64,000 nt of DNA, taken from positions 7,316,001 through 7,380,000 of the forward strand of contig NC_014666.1 in assembly GCF_000166135.1 (NCBI RefSeq), written 5' to 3'. Shown here piece by piece: positions 28,248 through 36,082 of this stretch. The translations under genes and the position numbers were made by a program. Each line of letters begins with the position of its first letter. The first letter of the stretch is position 1. The notes under the pieces were generated by a model. It did no database searches, was not told where the DNA came from, and worked only from the letters and a program-made list of their open reading frames with translations. Origin of the DNA: Pseudofrankia inefficax. GTDB lineage: Bacteria; Actinomycetota; Actinomycetes; Frankiales; Frankiaceae.

Positions 28248-29024
28248 GTGGCCGACCTGGACTTCGCGGACGTGCCCGGGGTGGCGGTCGTGGCCGGCGG
28301 GAGCGGTGGGATCGGCGCCGCGGTCTGCCGGCGGCTCGCCGAGCTCGGCAGCGACGTCGTCCTGACCTACCACCGCAACCCCGACGCGGCGGGCGCGACC
28401 GTGGCCGCGGTCGAGGCGGCCGGTCGCCGTGGGCTGGCCCGCCAGCTCGCCCTGGAGGACGAGGCGGCCACCGCGGCCTTCCTGACCGAAGTGGCCGACC
28501 AATGCGGTGCCGTGCACACGGTGGTCGTCGCGTCCGGGCCGCACGTCCCACAGCGGCACCTGTCGACGGTGCCCCCGGCCGACTTCCGCCGGCAGGTCGA
28601 GGGCGAGGTGGTCGCGTTCTACAACCTGGTCCACCCCGCGCTGCCGCTACTGCGGGCGTCGCGGGGCAGCGTCGTCGCGGTCACCACCGCCGCGACCCGC
28701 CGTTACCCGGTCCGCGACGGCCTGTCCGCCGGGCCGAAGGGCGCGGTCGAGGCGGTGGTCCGGGCGTTCGCCGCCGAGGAGGGCCGCTACGGAGTCCGAC
28801 TGAACTGCGTCGGCCCCGGCATGCTGACCGACGGGATGGCCGACCGCCTGATCCGCTCCGGCGCCTACGACAACGGGGGGCTGGAGGCCGCCCGCCGCAA
28901 CATCCCGCTGCGCCGGTTCGGCACCGCCGTGGACGTCGCGGAGGCGGTCTGCTTCCTGGCCTCGCCGCGGGCCGCCTACGTCACCGGCCACATGCTCGAC
29001 GTCGACGGCGGCTTCCACCTCTAG
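28248..29024 (+). CDS. SDR-family protein lacking the canonical catalytic tyrosine
   Basis: A 258-residue Rossmann-fold protein. The cofactor motif is VAGGSGGIG and the end RAAYVTGHMLDVDGGF is typical of SDRs. The usual YxxxK is replaced: the sequence at the active site reads GLSAGPKGAV, so a Ser or Leu occupies the Tyr place, and the catalytic Ser region reads TTAATRRYP. The N-N-A-G motif is also altered (VASG). It may be a non-redox SDR or use another proton donor. Start is the GTG at 28248. The stop overlaps the convergent PPOX gene by 4 bp. Confidence 0.75.
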   Translation: MADLDFADVPGVAVVAGGSGGIGAAVCRRLAELGSDVVLTYHRNPDAAGATVAAVEAAGRRGLARQLALEDEAATAAFLTEVADQCGAVHTVVVASGPHVPQRHLSTVPPADFRRQVEGEVVAFYNLVHPALPLLRASRGSVVAVTTAATRRYPVRDGLSAGPKGAVEAVVRAFAAEEGRYGVRLNCVGPGMLTDGMADRLIRSGAYDNGGLEAARRNIPLRRFGTAVDVAEAVCFLASPRAAYVTGHMLDVDGGFHL

Positions 29025-29467
29025 CTGGTCTTGTTGCTGTAGACCCGGCTGGGCTCGATGAGGACGGCGGCCCGGCGCTGCTCCGCCATGACGCGGTCGT
29101 AGGTATCCCAGTCGTCGTGGGTGCCGCCCGCGGCGGTGAACACCTCGCGCAGCAGCAGCCGGAGCCGCTCGGCGTCGATGTCCGGGTGTGGGTCGTCCGG
29201 GCCGATGAGCTGGGCGGTCCCCTCCAGCGCGGCCCACCGCCAGCCGGAACGGATGGTCGCGGTCACCTGGGGCCGGGCCCGCAGGTTGGCCAGTTTCACC
29301 GGCCCGTAGGTGACGAACCCGAGCACGTCCTTCCCGGTGAGCGGGTGGGCCAGGACTCCCACGTTCACGACCGAGGACTGGATCGTCTGGTCGGCCCGCG
29401 CCGTCGAGATGACCGCCAGGCCCTGCTCCTCGCGTCCGAGCGCCGCAAGCTCGTCAATGGTCGTCAT
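29021..29467 (-). CDS. Pyridoxamine 5'-phosphate oxidase-fold flavoprotein (PPOX/F420 type)
   Basis: A 148-residue split-barrel protein. Features: GLAVISTARADQTIQSSVVNVGVL (first strands), VKLANLRARPQVTATI (cofactor-phosphate binding loop typical of PPOX proteins) and WAALEGTAQLIGP. Actinobacterial members bind FMN, F420 or biliverdin and reduce varied substrates. The ATG at 29467 lies 12 bases after a purine-rich GAGGGGGTGGG run. It is convergent with the SDR gene and follows the MFS exporter on the same strand after 63 bp. Cofactor not resolvable by eye. Confidence 0.75.
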   Translation of the reverse strand: MTTIDELAALGREEQGLAVISTARADQTIQSSVVNVGVLAHPLTGKDVLGFVTYGPVKLANLRARPQVTATIRSGWRWAALEGTAQLIGPDDPHPDIDAERLRLLLREVFTAAGGTHDDWDTYDRVMAEQRRAAVLIEPSRVYSNKTS

Positions 29468-29530
29468 TCGGCCCACCCCCTCTGGATCTCTTCCCGTCAC
29501 CTGGCAACCATCGGGATCCCCGCGAAAGTC

Positions 29531-31042
29531 CTACCTGGGCGAGCCGGCCGAACGCTGAAAGACGGCGACCGCGACGGCGGCGACGACGATCACCGCGGCC
29601 CCGCAGAGGAAGGCGGTGTGCATGCCGTCGACGTACGCGGCCTGAGCCTGGTGCGCCACGTCCGGGCCGAGCATCGTGGCCAGCGCCAGCGAGGACCGCG
29701 CGTGGTCGGCGAGCGGGGCCGGCAGCCCGGTCAGGTGCAGGTGGGCCCGGTAGGTCGACTGCAGCAGGCTGCCCAGCACGGCGATGCCGAGCGCGCCGCC
29801 AAGCTCCCGGGACAGGTCGTTCATCGCCGAGCCGACGCCCTGCTTGGCCGCCGGCAGCGCGTCGGTGATGGCCGCCGTCGCCGGCGTCATCGCCAGGCCC
29901 ATCCCGACGCCCAGCGGCAGCAGCCCGCCGAGCAGCAGCCCGTAGCCGCTGGCGACGCCGACCCGGGACAGCACCAGCAGCCCGGCCGCCACCAGCGCCA
30001 ACCCGGCCACGCAGACCACCCGAGTACCCAGCCGGCCGACCAGCCGCGGCGCGAGGCCCCGTGCCCCCAGCCCGATCGCGGCCGCCATCGGGACGAGGCT
30101 GACCGCCGCGACCAGCGGGCTGTCCCCACGCACCAGCTGGAGGTACTGCAGCACGACGAAGATGAACCCGAAGAACGCGAAGAACTGGCAGGTGATCGAC
30201 AGCGCCCCCAGAGCGAACCCCCGGTTGCCGAACAGCCGCGGGTCGAGCAACGGGTTCGCGTGGCGCAGCTCCCAGCCGATGAAGCCGGCGAGCACGACCA
30301 CCCCGGCCGCGATGCCCGCGAGCGTGCGCGCGCTGGCCCAGCCCGCGGTCGGCGCCTCGATGATCGAGTAGACGGCCAGCAGCAGGCCCGCGACGGTCAG
30401 CAGGGCACCGACGAAGTCCAGCCGCCCGACTTCGGGGTCGGCCGACTCGGGGATCACCCGCACCGTCGCGGCGACGGCGACCACCGCGAGCACGACGTTC
30501 AGCCCGAACACGGCCCGCCAGGACCACTGCTCCAGCAGCAGGCCGGACGAGAGCACCCCGACGATCGCGCCCGCCCCGGCCACCCCGGCCCAGGCCCCGA
30601 CCGCGCGGGCGCGCTGCTCGCGCGGGAAGGTCGCGGTGATCGTCGAGAGGGTCGCCGGCATGACCAGGGCGGCGCCGAGGCCGAGCACGGCCCGCATCGC
30701 GATGAGCCACCGCGGGTCGTGGACCGTCATCGCGACGGCCGAGCCCACCGCGAAGACCGTCAGGCCCGCGATCAGGGCGCGCCGCCGGCCGTACCGGTCG
30801 CCGACGGCGCCGCCGAGCAGCAGCAGCGCCGCGAACGGCAGGGCGTAGCCGTCGATGACCCAGGACAGCTGGGTCTGGGTCGCGTGGGTGTCCCGCGCGA
30901 TCGACGGCAGCGCCACGTTCAGCGACGCGACCGCGGCGACGACGGTGAACAGCGCGAGCATGACGACCGGGAGCACGGCCCGGGACACATCGTCCGGCTC
31001 CCGGCTCGACGTGGCGGGTGTGGCTGCGAGGGTGGTGCTCAT
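29531..31042 (-). CDS. MFS drug exporter, DHA2 (14-helix) family
   Basis: A 503-residue transporter with 14 predicted helices. Family motifs are present: motif A-like GGAVGDRYGRRRA in loop 2-3, ALPSIARD near helix 1 and motif C-like AGVAGAGAIVGVLSSG in helix 5. The DHA2 (EmrB/QacA) family exports drugs or metabolites using the proton gradient. It is transcribed divergently from a TetR gene 79 bp away, with tandem 16-mers between them, the classic repressor-exporter layout. Confidence 0.92.
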   Translation of the reverse strand: MSTTLAATPATSSREPDDVSRAVLPVVMLALFTVVAAVASLNVALPSIARDTHATQTQLSWVIDGYALPFAALLLLGGAVGDRYGRRRALIAGLTVFAVGSAVAMTVHDPRWLIAMRAVLGLGAALVMPATLSTITATFPREQRARAVGAWAGVAGAGAIVGVLSSGLLLEQWSWRAVFGLNVVLAVVAVAATVRVIPESADPEVGRLDFVGALLTVAGLLLAVYSIIEAPTAGWASARTLAGIAAGVVVLAGFIGWELRHANPLLDPRLFGNRGFALGALSITCQFFAFFGFIFVVLQYLQLVRGDSPLVAAVSLVPMAAAIGLGARGLAPRLVGRLGTRVVCVAGLALVAAGLLVLSRVGVASGYGLLLGGLLPLGVGMGLAMTPATAAITDALPAAKQGVGSAMNDLSRELGGALGIAVLGSLLQSTYRAHLHLTGLPAPLADHARSSLALATMLGPDVAHQAQAAYVDGMHTAFLCGAAVIVVAAVAVAVFQRSAGSPR

Positions 31043-31053
31043 GGGGACCTTCC

Positions 31054-31086
31054 GCTGAGAGTCCTGACACGCTGAGAGTGCTGACA
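31054..31086. promoter_or_regulatory. Tandem 16-bp direct repeat in the MFS/TetR intergenic region
   Basis: GCTGAGAGTCCTGACA (31054-31069) and GCTGAGAGTGCTGACA (31071-31086) differ at one base and are separated by a single C, giving a 17-bp period. The pair sits 12 bp from the MFS start and 35 bp from the TetR start. It is the best candidate operator for the TetR protein, though direct rather than inverted symmetry is unusual for that family. Confidence 0.5.
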
Positions 31087-31121
31087 GCGGTCAAGGTGAC
31101 ACCCGGGCGGCGGCTATTTCA

Positions 31122-31760
31122 ATGCTGATGAATAATGGCGACGTGACCGAGGGCGCAGTACGCACGCGCGGCCGGCGGGCGGGCAGCCCGGACACCCGTG
31201 GGCGCGTTCTGGAGATCGCGCGCCGGCGGTTCCTGGCCGACGGGTACCGGGCGGTGACGCTGCGATCGGTGGCCACCGAGGCTGGGGTCGACGTCGCCCT
31301 GATCAGCTACTTCTTCGGCTCGAAGCGGGGCCTGTTCGGCGCGGCGCTGGGCCTGGCCGCGAATCCGGCCGACCTGCTGCGCCTCGCGCTGCCCGGCGAC
31401 CGCGCGACGATGCCGGAACGGGTGCTGCGCACGCTGGTCACCGCCTGGGACGACCCGGAGAACGGCCCGCGGCTGCGGGTCCTCGCGACCACGGTCGTGC
31501 AGGAGCCGGAGTTCGCCAGGATGTTCCGTGAGCTCGTCCAGCGCGAGATGACCGAACAGATGGCCCAGTACATCGGCGGCGCCGACGCCCCGGCCCGCGC
31601 GGCCGTGTTCACCACCCAGCTGGCCGGGGTCATCTTCGCGCGCTACCTCCTGCGGCTGGAGCCGATCGCGAGCCTGTCCGCTGATGAATTAGTCCGCCAC
31701 CTCGTTCCAGGGCTGCGGGCCGTGCTGTACGCCCCGGTCGGGGTGCCGCGCCGCCGTTGA
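31122..31760 (+). CDS. TetR-family regulator of the divergent MFS exporter
   Basis: A 212-residue regulator. The helix-turn-helix runs from TRGRVLEIARRRFLADG to EAGVDVALISYFFGSKRGLF. The rest resembles a TetR_C ligand domain of the Rv1219c/AcrR type. Starts at 31122, 31128 and the GTG at 31143 are all possible. The last would remove the MLMNNGD extension. Divergent pairing with a drug exporter suggests it represses that gene and itself and responds to an exported compound. Confidence 0.85.
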   Translation: MLMNNGDVTEGAVRTRGRRAGSPDTRGRVLEIARRRFLADGYRAVTLRSVATEAGVDVALISYFFGSKRGLFGAALGLAANPADLLRLALPGDRATMPERVLRTLVTAWDDPENGPRLRVLATTVVQEPEFARMFRELVQREMTEQMAQYIGGADAPARAAVFTTQLAGVIFARYLLRLEPIASLSADELVRHLVPGLRAVLYAPVGVPRRR

Positions 31761-31832
31761 CGCTCCCCCGGCCCGACGCCGCGTGACCGGTGACAGACTC
31801 GGCGACGGGGTTCGGCGGAGGGGGCGGCGAGG

Positions 31833-33092
31833 GTGCGCGATGCGGCGGCGGCCAACTGGGCCGGGAACGTGCGGTTCGGGGCGGCGCGGGTCGTCGCGCC
31901 GGAGTCGGTCGGGGAGCTCCAGGAGATCGTGGCCGGCTCCCGGAAGGCCCGGGCACTGGGCACCGGGCACTCGTTCAGCCGGATAGCCGACACCGACGGG
32001 ACCCTGATCGCGACGGCGCGGCTGCCACGCCGGATTCAGATCGACGACGGCTCCGTGACGGTGAGCGGCGGTATCCGGTACGGCGACCTCGCCAGGGAAC
32101 TCGCGCCGAACGGCTGGGCGCTGCGCAATCTCGGCTCGCTGCCGCACATCTCGGTCGCCGGCGCCTGCGCGACCGGGACGCATGGCTCCGGTGACCGCAA
32201 CGGCAGCCTGGCGACGTCGGTCGCGGCACTGGAGTTGGTCACCGCTTCGGGCGAGCTAGTCTCGGTCCGCCGTGGCGACGAGGACTTCGACGGCCACGTC
32301 ATCGCCCTCGGCGCCCTCGGCGTCACCGTCGCGGTGACGCTCGACCTGGTGCCCGGCTTCCAGGTCCGCCAGCTCGTCTACGAGGGGCTGACCCGCGACA
32401 CCCTGCTGGAGTCCGTCCAGGAGATCTTCGCCGCGAGCTACAGCGTCAGCGTCTTCACCGGCTGGGACCCGGAGTCGTCCCAGCTCTGGCTCAAGCAGCG
32501 GGTCGACGGGCCCGGCGACGACGGTGAACCGCCCGCCGAGCGGTTCGGCGCCCGGCTCGCCACCCGCCCGCTGCATCCGGTGCCGGGCATCGACCCGACG
32601 CACACGACCCAGCAGCTCGGCGTCCCCGGGCCGTGGCACGAGCGGCTGCCGCATTTCCGGCTGGACTTCACCCCCAGCGCCGGGGACGAGCTGCAGACCG
32701 AGTACTTCGTCGCTCGGGAGCACGCAGCCGCCGCGATCGAGGCGCTCTTCGCGATCGGCGCCGTCGTCCGCCCTGCGCTGCAGATCAGCGAGATCCGCAC
32801 GGTCGCCGCCGACGCGCTGTGGCTCAGCCCGGCCTACCGGCGCGACGTCATGGCCCTGCACTTCACCTGGATCTCGGCCGAGGGCACGGTGATGCCAGCC
32901 GTCGCCGCCGTCGAACGCGCCTTGGCGCCTTTCGACCCCGTACCCCACTGGGGCAAGGTGTTCGCGCTGCCCCCGGCGGCGGTCCGCGCCGGCTACCCCC
33001 GTGCCGCGGAGTTCCTCGCCCTGGCCGCCCGCCGGGACCCGGAGGCCGTCTTTCGCAACCAGTACCTCGACGCCTACCTGCCAGCGGCCTGA
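31833..33092 (+). CDS. aldO: Alditol (xylitol/sorbitol) oxidase
   Basis: A 419-residue VAO-family flavoenzyme that oxidises terminal hydroxyls of sugar alcohols, giving an aldose and H2O2. It resembles Streptomyces AldO along its whole length. GTGHSF places His46, the covalent FAD attachment residue, at the same number. SLPHISVAG and ATGTHGSG follow in the FAD domain. The substrate-domain residues lie in EIRTVAADALWLSPAY and HWGKVF. The start is a GTG at 31833 after GGAGGGGGC. The stop overlaps the convergent response-regulator gene by 19 bp. No signal peptide is visible. Confidence 0.9.
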   Translation: MRDAAAANWAGNVRFGAARVVAPESVGELQEIVAGSRKARALGTGHSFSRIADTDGTLIATARLPRRIQIDDGSVTVSGGIRYGDLARELAPNGWALRNLGSLPHISVAGACATGTHGSGDRNGSLATSVAALELVTASGELVSVRRGDEDFDGHVIALGALGVTVAVTLDLVPGFQVRQLVYEGLTRDTLLESVQEIFAASYSVSVFTGWDPESSQLWLKQRVDGPGDDGEPPAERFGARLATRPLHPVPGIDPTHTTQQLGVPGPWHERLPHFRLDFTPSAGDELQTEYFVAREHAAAAIEALFAIGAVVRPALQISEIRTVAADALWLSPAYRRDVMALHFTWISAEGTVMPAVAAVERALAPFDPVPHWGKVFALPPAAVRAGYPRAAEFLALAARRDPEAVFRNQYLDAYLPAA

Positions 33093-33778
33093 CCGGCGTC
33101 AGTGCCCTGACCGGCGTCACCGCCGGCGATCCGGTAGCCGACCCGGGGCGTCGTGGCGATGACCGACGGCTCGCCGAGCTTGCGGCGCAGCCGGCCGATC
33201 GTGACCAGAACGGTGTTCGTGAACGGGTCGGCGTGCTCGTCCCAGACCTGTTCGAGGAGGTCCTCGGCGCTGAGATGCGCCGGGCTGGCCCGCAGCAGCG
33301 CCTCCAGCACGGCGAACTCCTTGGCGGACAGGTCGAGCGGCCGGCCGTCCCGGGTGACGGTCCGGCGGATCGTGTCGAGCTCGACGCCCAGGGCCCGCAG
33401 CGTCGCCGGCGCGGCGGCTGGGCGGCGGCGGGCGAGCGCGCGAATCCGCAGCACCAGCTCGGGGAAGTGGAACGGCTTGGTCAGGTAGTCGTCGGCGCCG
33501 AGCGTGAGCCCGCTGACCCGGTCGACCGGCGCGTCCGCGGCGGTGAGCATGAGCACCATGACCCGGTCGTCCCGCCCGGCGATCATCTGGCAGAGCGTGT
33601 CGCCGTGGATGCCGGGCAGGTCGCGGTCGAGGACGACGACGTCGTAGCTGTTGACGGCCAGCTTGGCCGCGGCCTCCAGACCGTCGTGCGCGACGTCGGC
33701 CGCGATCGCCTGGTCACGCAGCCCCTCGACCAGGACGGCGGCGAGCCGGCGCGCGTCCTCGACCACCAGCACCCTCAC
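33074..33778 (-). CDS. OmpR-family response regulator
   Basis: A 234-residue regulator. The receiver domain has VVED, phosphoacceptor Asp in VVVLDRDLPG, Thr in MLTAAD and Lys in YLTKPF. The C-terminal winged helix has LSAKEFAVLEALL and TNTVLVTIGRLRRKLG, then TTPRVGYRI. It overlaps the histidine kinase start by 4 bp. Its 3' end overlaps the aldO stop. It probably controls the ABC exporter divergent from the kinase gene. Confidence 0.92.
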   Translation of the reverse strand: MRVLVVEDARRLAAVLVEGLRDQAIAADVAHDGLEAAAKLAVNSYDVVVLDRDLPGIHGDTLCQMIAGRDDRVMVLMLTAADAPVDRVSGLTLGADDYLTKPFHFPELVLRIRALARRRPAAAPATLRALGVELDTIRRTVTRDGRPLDLSAKEFAVLEALLRASPAHLSAEDLLEQVWDEHADPFTNTVLVTIGRLRRKLGEPSVIATTPRVGYRIAGGDAGQGTDAGQAAGR

Positions 33779-34932
33779 GCCGGGACCCCCGGCAGGGCCG
33801 CGTCCGCCGCGCCCGAGACTGCCGCCCGGGGCAGCGCGACGGTGACCCGCAGGCCGCCGTCGGCGCGCGCCCGCAGGTCGAGCGAGCCGTCATGAGCCTC
33901 GGCGATGGCCGCCACGATCGACAGGCCCAGCCCCGCGCCGGCCGTGTCCGACCCGGTGCGCTCCACCCCGAGCCGGCGGAAGGGCCGGCCCAGCTCGGCG
34001 ACCTCCTCCTGCGCCAGCACGTCCCCGCCGTTCTCGACGACGAGGCGCGCCGTCGACCCGGACACCGCCGTGGCGACCCGGATCCAGCCGCCGTCGCGGT
34101 TGTGCAGGATCGCGTTGTCGAGCAGGTTGTCGATCATCCGGCTCAGCAGCGGCTGGCTGGCCACGATCCAGGTCTCCTCCAGGCTGTGCACCCGGTGCAG
34201 CTGGAGGCCCCGGTCCGCGAGCTGGTCCGCGCGGGGAGCGAGCCGGGACGAGACGGCCTGGTCCAGGGCGATGACGGCCCGGTCCGGCAGCGCCCCGTGC
34301 TGCCCACGGGCGAGGGCCAGCAGGCCGTCGAGCAGCTCGTCCACCCGGTCCAGCTCGACGCGGACCCGGTCGGCGAGCGTGATCGTCTCGACCGGCACCG
34401 GGCCCGGCTTGGCCGCGGCGACGTCGACCAGCGCCCGGACGGTGGCCAGCGGGGTGCGCAGTTCGTGCGACGCGTTCGCGACGAAACGACGCTGCGCCCC
34501 GAATGCCCCGTCCAGCCGTTCCAGCAGGGCGTCGATGGTGTCCGAGAGGTCCTTGAGCTCGTCCTTCGGGCCCTGCATCGCGAGCCGCTCGTGCAGGCTG
34601 TCCGCGGAGATCCGCCGGGTGGCCGCGGTCATCGCCCGCAGTGGCCGCAGCGCGCGGCCGGCGGCGAGCCAGCCGACCACGACCGACACGACCGCCATCA
34701 CCCCCAGCGCGATCAGCGACCCGAGCAGGTAGCCGTGGGACACCGACATGCGGACATCGCCCGACCCGACGGGCGGATTGACCGGGTCCGGACGGGTGGC
34801 CACCGCGGCGGAGGAGACCGACGTCGACCCCACCCCGTTGGTGATCCCCAGCAGCACCACGGAGGAGATCACGAACAGCACGCTGTACAGCACCGTCAGC
34901 CGCATCCGGACGGTCCGACGCACCTTGATCAC
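33775..34932 (-). CDS. OmpR-type sensor histidine kinase
   Basis: A 385-residue kinase. Helix 1 is at residues 12-32, then a short extracellular loop of about 35 residues, helix 2 at 68-92 and a HAMP domain (RALRPLRAMTAATRRISA). HisKA has phosphoacceptor His in ANASHELRTPLATV. The ATPase domain has the N box DNLLDNAILHN and the G2 box GAGLGLSIV. The GTG start at 34932 is preceded by AAGGAGGGG. The short sensor loop suggests detection of a signal at or in the membrane, as in antibiotic-sensing systems linked to ABC exporters. Confidence 0.9.
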   Translation of the reverse strand: MIKVRRTVRMRLTVLYSVLFVISSVVLLGITNGVGSTSVSSAAVATRPDPVNPPVGSGDVRMSVSHGYLLGSLIALGVMAVVSVVVGWLAAGRALRPLRAMTAATRRISADSLHERLAMQGPKDELKDLSDTIDALLERLDGAFGAQRRFVANASHELRTPLATVRALVDVAAAKPGPVPVETITLADRVRVELDRVDELLDGLLALARGQHGALPDRAVIALDQAVSSRLAPRADQLADRGLQLHRVHSLEETWIVASQPLLSRMIDNLLDNAILHNRDGGWIRVATAVSGSTARLVVENGGDVLAQEEVAELGRPFRRLGVERTGSDTAGAGLGLSIVAAIAEAHDGSLDLRARADGGLRVTVALPRAAVSGAADAALPGVPA

Positions 34933-35043
34933 AGTCCCCTCCTTCAGCCATCGCGGGCCCTGACCTTCCAGGGTGCCCGGCCGGGCCTAACAACGAAATA
35001 ACGGCCGCCGTTCGGCCCCTGTCAGCGCCCGGTCCCTAGAAAC

Positions 35044-35080
35044 CGGGCTGCCACAGAAACCTGTGCTGCCACTGATGGCA
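35044..35080. promoter_or_regulatory. Small inverted repeats ahead of the ABC exporter
   Basis: CACAG-AAAC-CTGTG (35052-35065) and TGCCA-CTGA-TGGCA (35067-35080) lie next to each other, 19-47 bp before the ATPase start, and GCTGCCAC occurs twice across them. They could bind the response regulator or another factor. The arms are short, so chance cannot be excluded. Confidence 0.3.
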
Positions 35081-35098
35081 CGCCTCAGGAGGGGTCCG

Positions 35099-36082
35099 AT
35101 GGGAACAAGCATTGAGGTCGACGGTCTGCACAAACGGTTCGGCGGGACGAAGGCCCTGGACGGGATGACGTTCACGGTGTCACCCGGCCGGGTCACCGGC
35201 TTCGTCGGGCCGAACGGGGCCGGCAAGTCCACGACGATGCGGGTCGTCCTCGGCCTGGACACCCCCGACGCCGGCACGGCGCTGGTCGGTGGCCGGCGGT
35301 ACGCGACGCTGCCGCGCCCGCTCGGCTGGGTCGGCGCGCTGCTCGACGCGGCGGCGCCGCAGCCGGGCCGCTCCGCCCGCAACCACCTGCTGTGGCTGGC
35401 CCACTCGCAGGGCCTCGGCCGCCGCCGCGTCGACGAGGTGCTCGACCTCGTCGGCCTCGCGGGCGCGGCCCGGCGCAAGACCGGCGGCTACTCGCTCGGG
35501 ATGCGCCAGCGGCTCGGGATCGCCGCCGCGCTGCTCGGCGACCCACCGGTGCTGATGTTCGACGAACCGTTCAACGGCATGGACCCGCAGGGCATCGTCT
35601 GGATGCGCGGCTTCCTGCGGTCCCTGGCCGACGACGACCGGACGGTACTGGTCTCCAGCCACCTGATGAGCGAGTTGCAGGACACCGCCGACCATCTCCT
35701 CATCGTCGGCCGCGGCCGGCTGATCGCCGACACGTCGACCGCGGCGCTGCTCGCGGCCGCCGCCGGCGACCGGGTACGGCTGCGCACGAGCGCCGCGGCG
35801 GCCGCGGCGACGGCGTTGGAACGGGCCGGCGGCACCGTCGTCCTGACCGGCCCTCAGGCCCTGACCATCTCCGGCGTGCCGGCGGCCGAGGTCGTCGCCA
35901 TCCTCGGCGCGGCCGGCGTGCCGTTCGCCGAGGTCGCTGCGGAGCAGGTCAGCCTCGAACGGGCGTACCTGGACCTCACCAGCGACGCCGTCGAGTACGC
36001 CGCCCGCCCCGGCGCCGCCCCGCCAGGGTCCGGCGCCGGGCCGGCGGTCGACGGCGCGCACGCGAAGGACGCGGTCCGATGA
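35099..36082 (+). CDS. ABC exporter ATPase linked to a two-component system
   Basis: A 327-residue ATPase. Walker A is GPNGAGKST, the signature YSLGMRQR, Walker B VLMFDEPFNGMDPQG and the switch His in SSHLMSE. A C-terminal extension (about 90 residues) ends in an Ala/Pro/Gly tail. The ATG at 35099 follows AGGAGGGG by five bases. The stop overlaps the next gene (ATGA). It forms a three-gene exporter with two different permeases and faces the histidine kinase gene across a 166-bp promoter region. Confidence 0.92.
   Translation: MGTSIEVDGLHKRFGGTKALDGMTFTVSPGRVTGFVGPNGAGKSTTMRVVLGLDTPDAGTALVGGRRYATLPRPLGWVGALLDAAAPQPGRSARNHLLWLAHSQGLGRRRVDEVLDLVGLAGAARRKTGGYSLGMRQRLGIAAALLGDPPVLMFDEPFNGMDPQGIVWMRGFLRSLADDDRTVLVSSHLMSELQDTADHLLIVGRGRLIADTSTAALLAAAAGDRVRLRTSAAAAAATALERAGGTVVLTGPQALTISGVPAAEVVAILGAAGVPFAEVAAEQVSLERAYLDLTSDAVEYAARPGAAPPGSGAGPAVDGAHAKDAVR

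Noticed and set aside
28502-31075. Plus-strand open frame of 857 codons
   Set aside because: It runs antisense to the MFS exporter and PPOX genes and is made of R/Q/H/D-rich residues with no domain. The genes on the other strand have full motif support.
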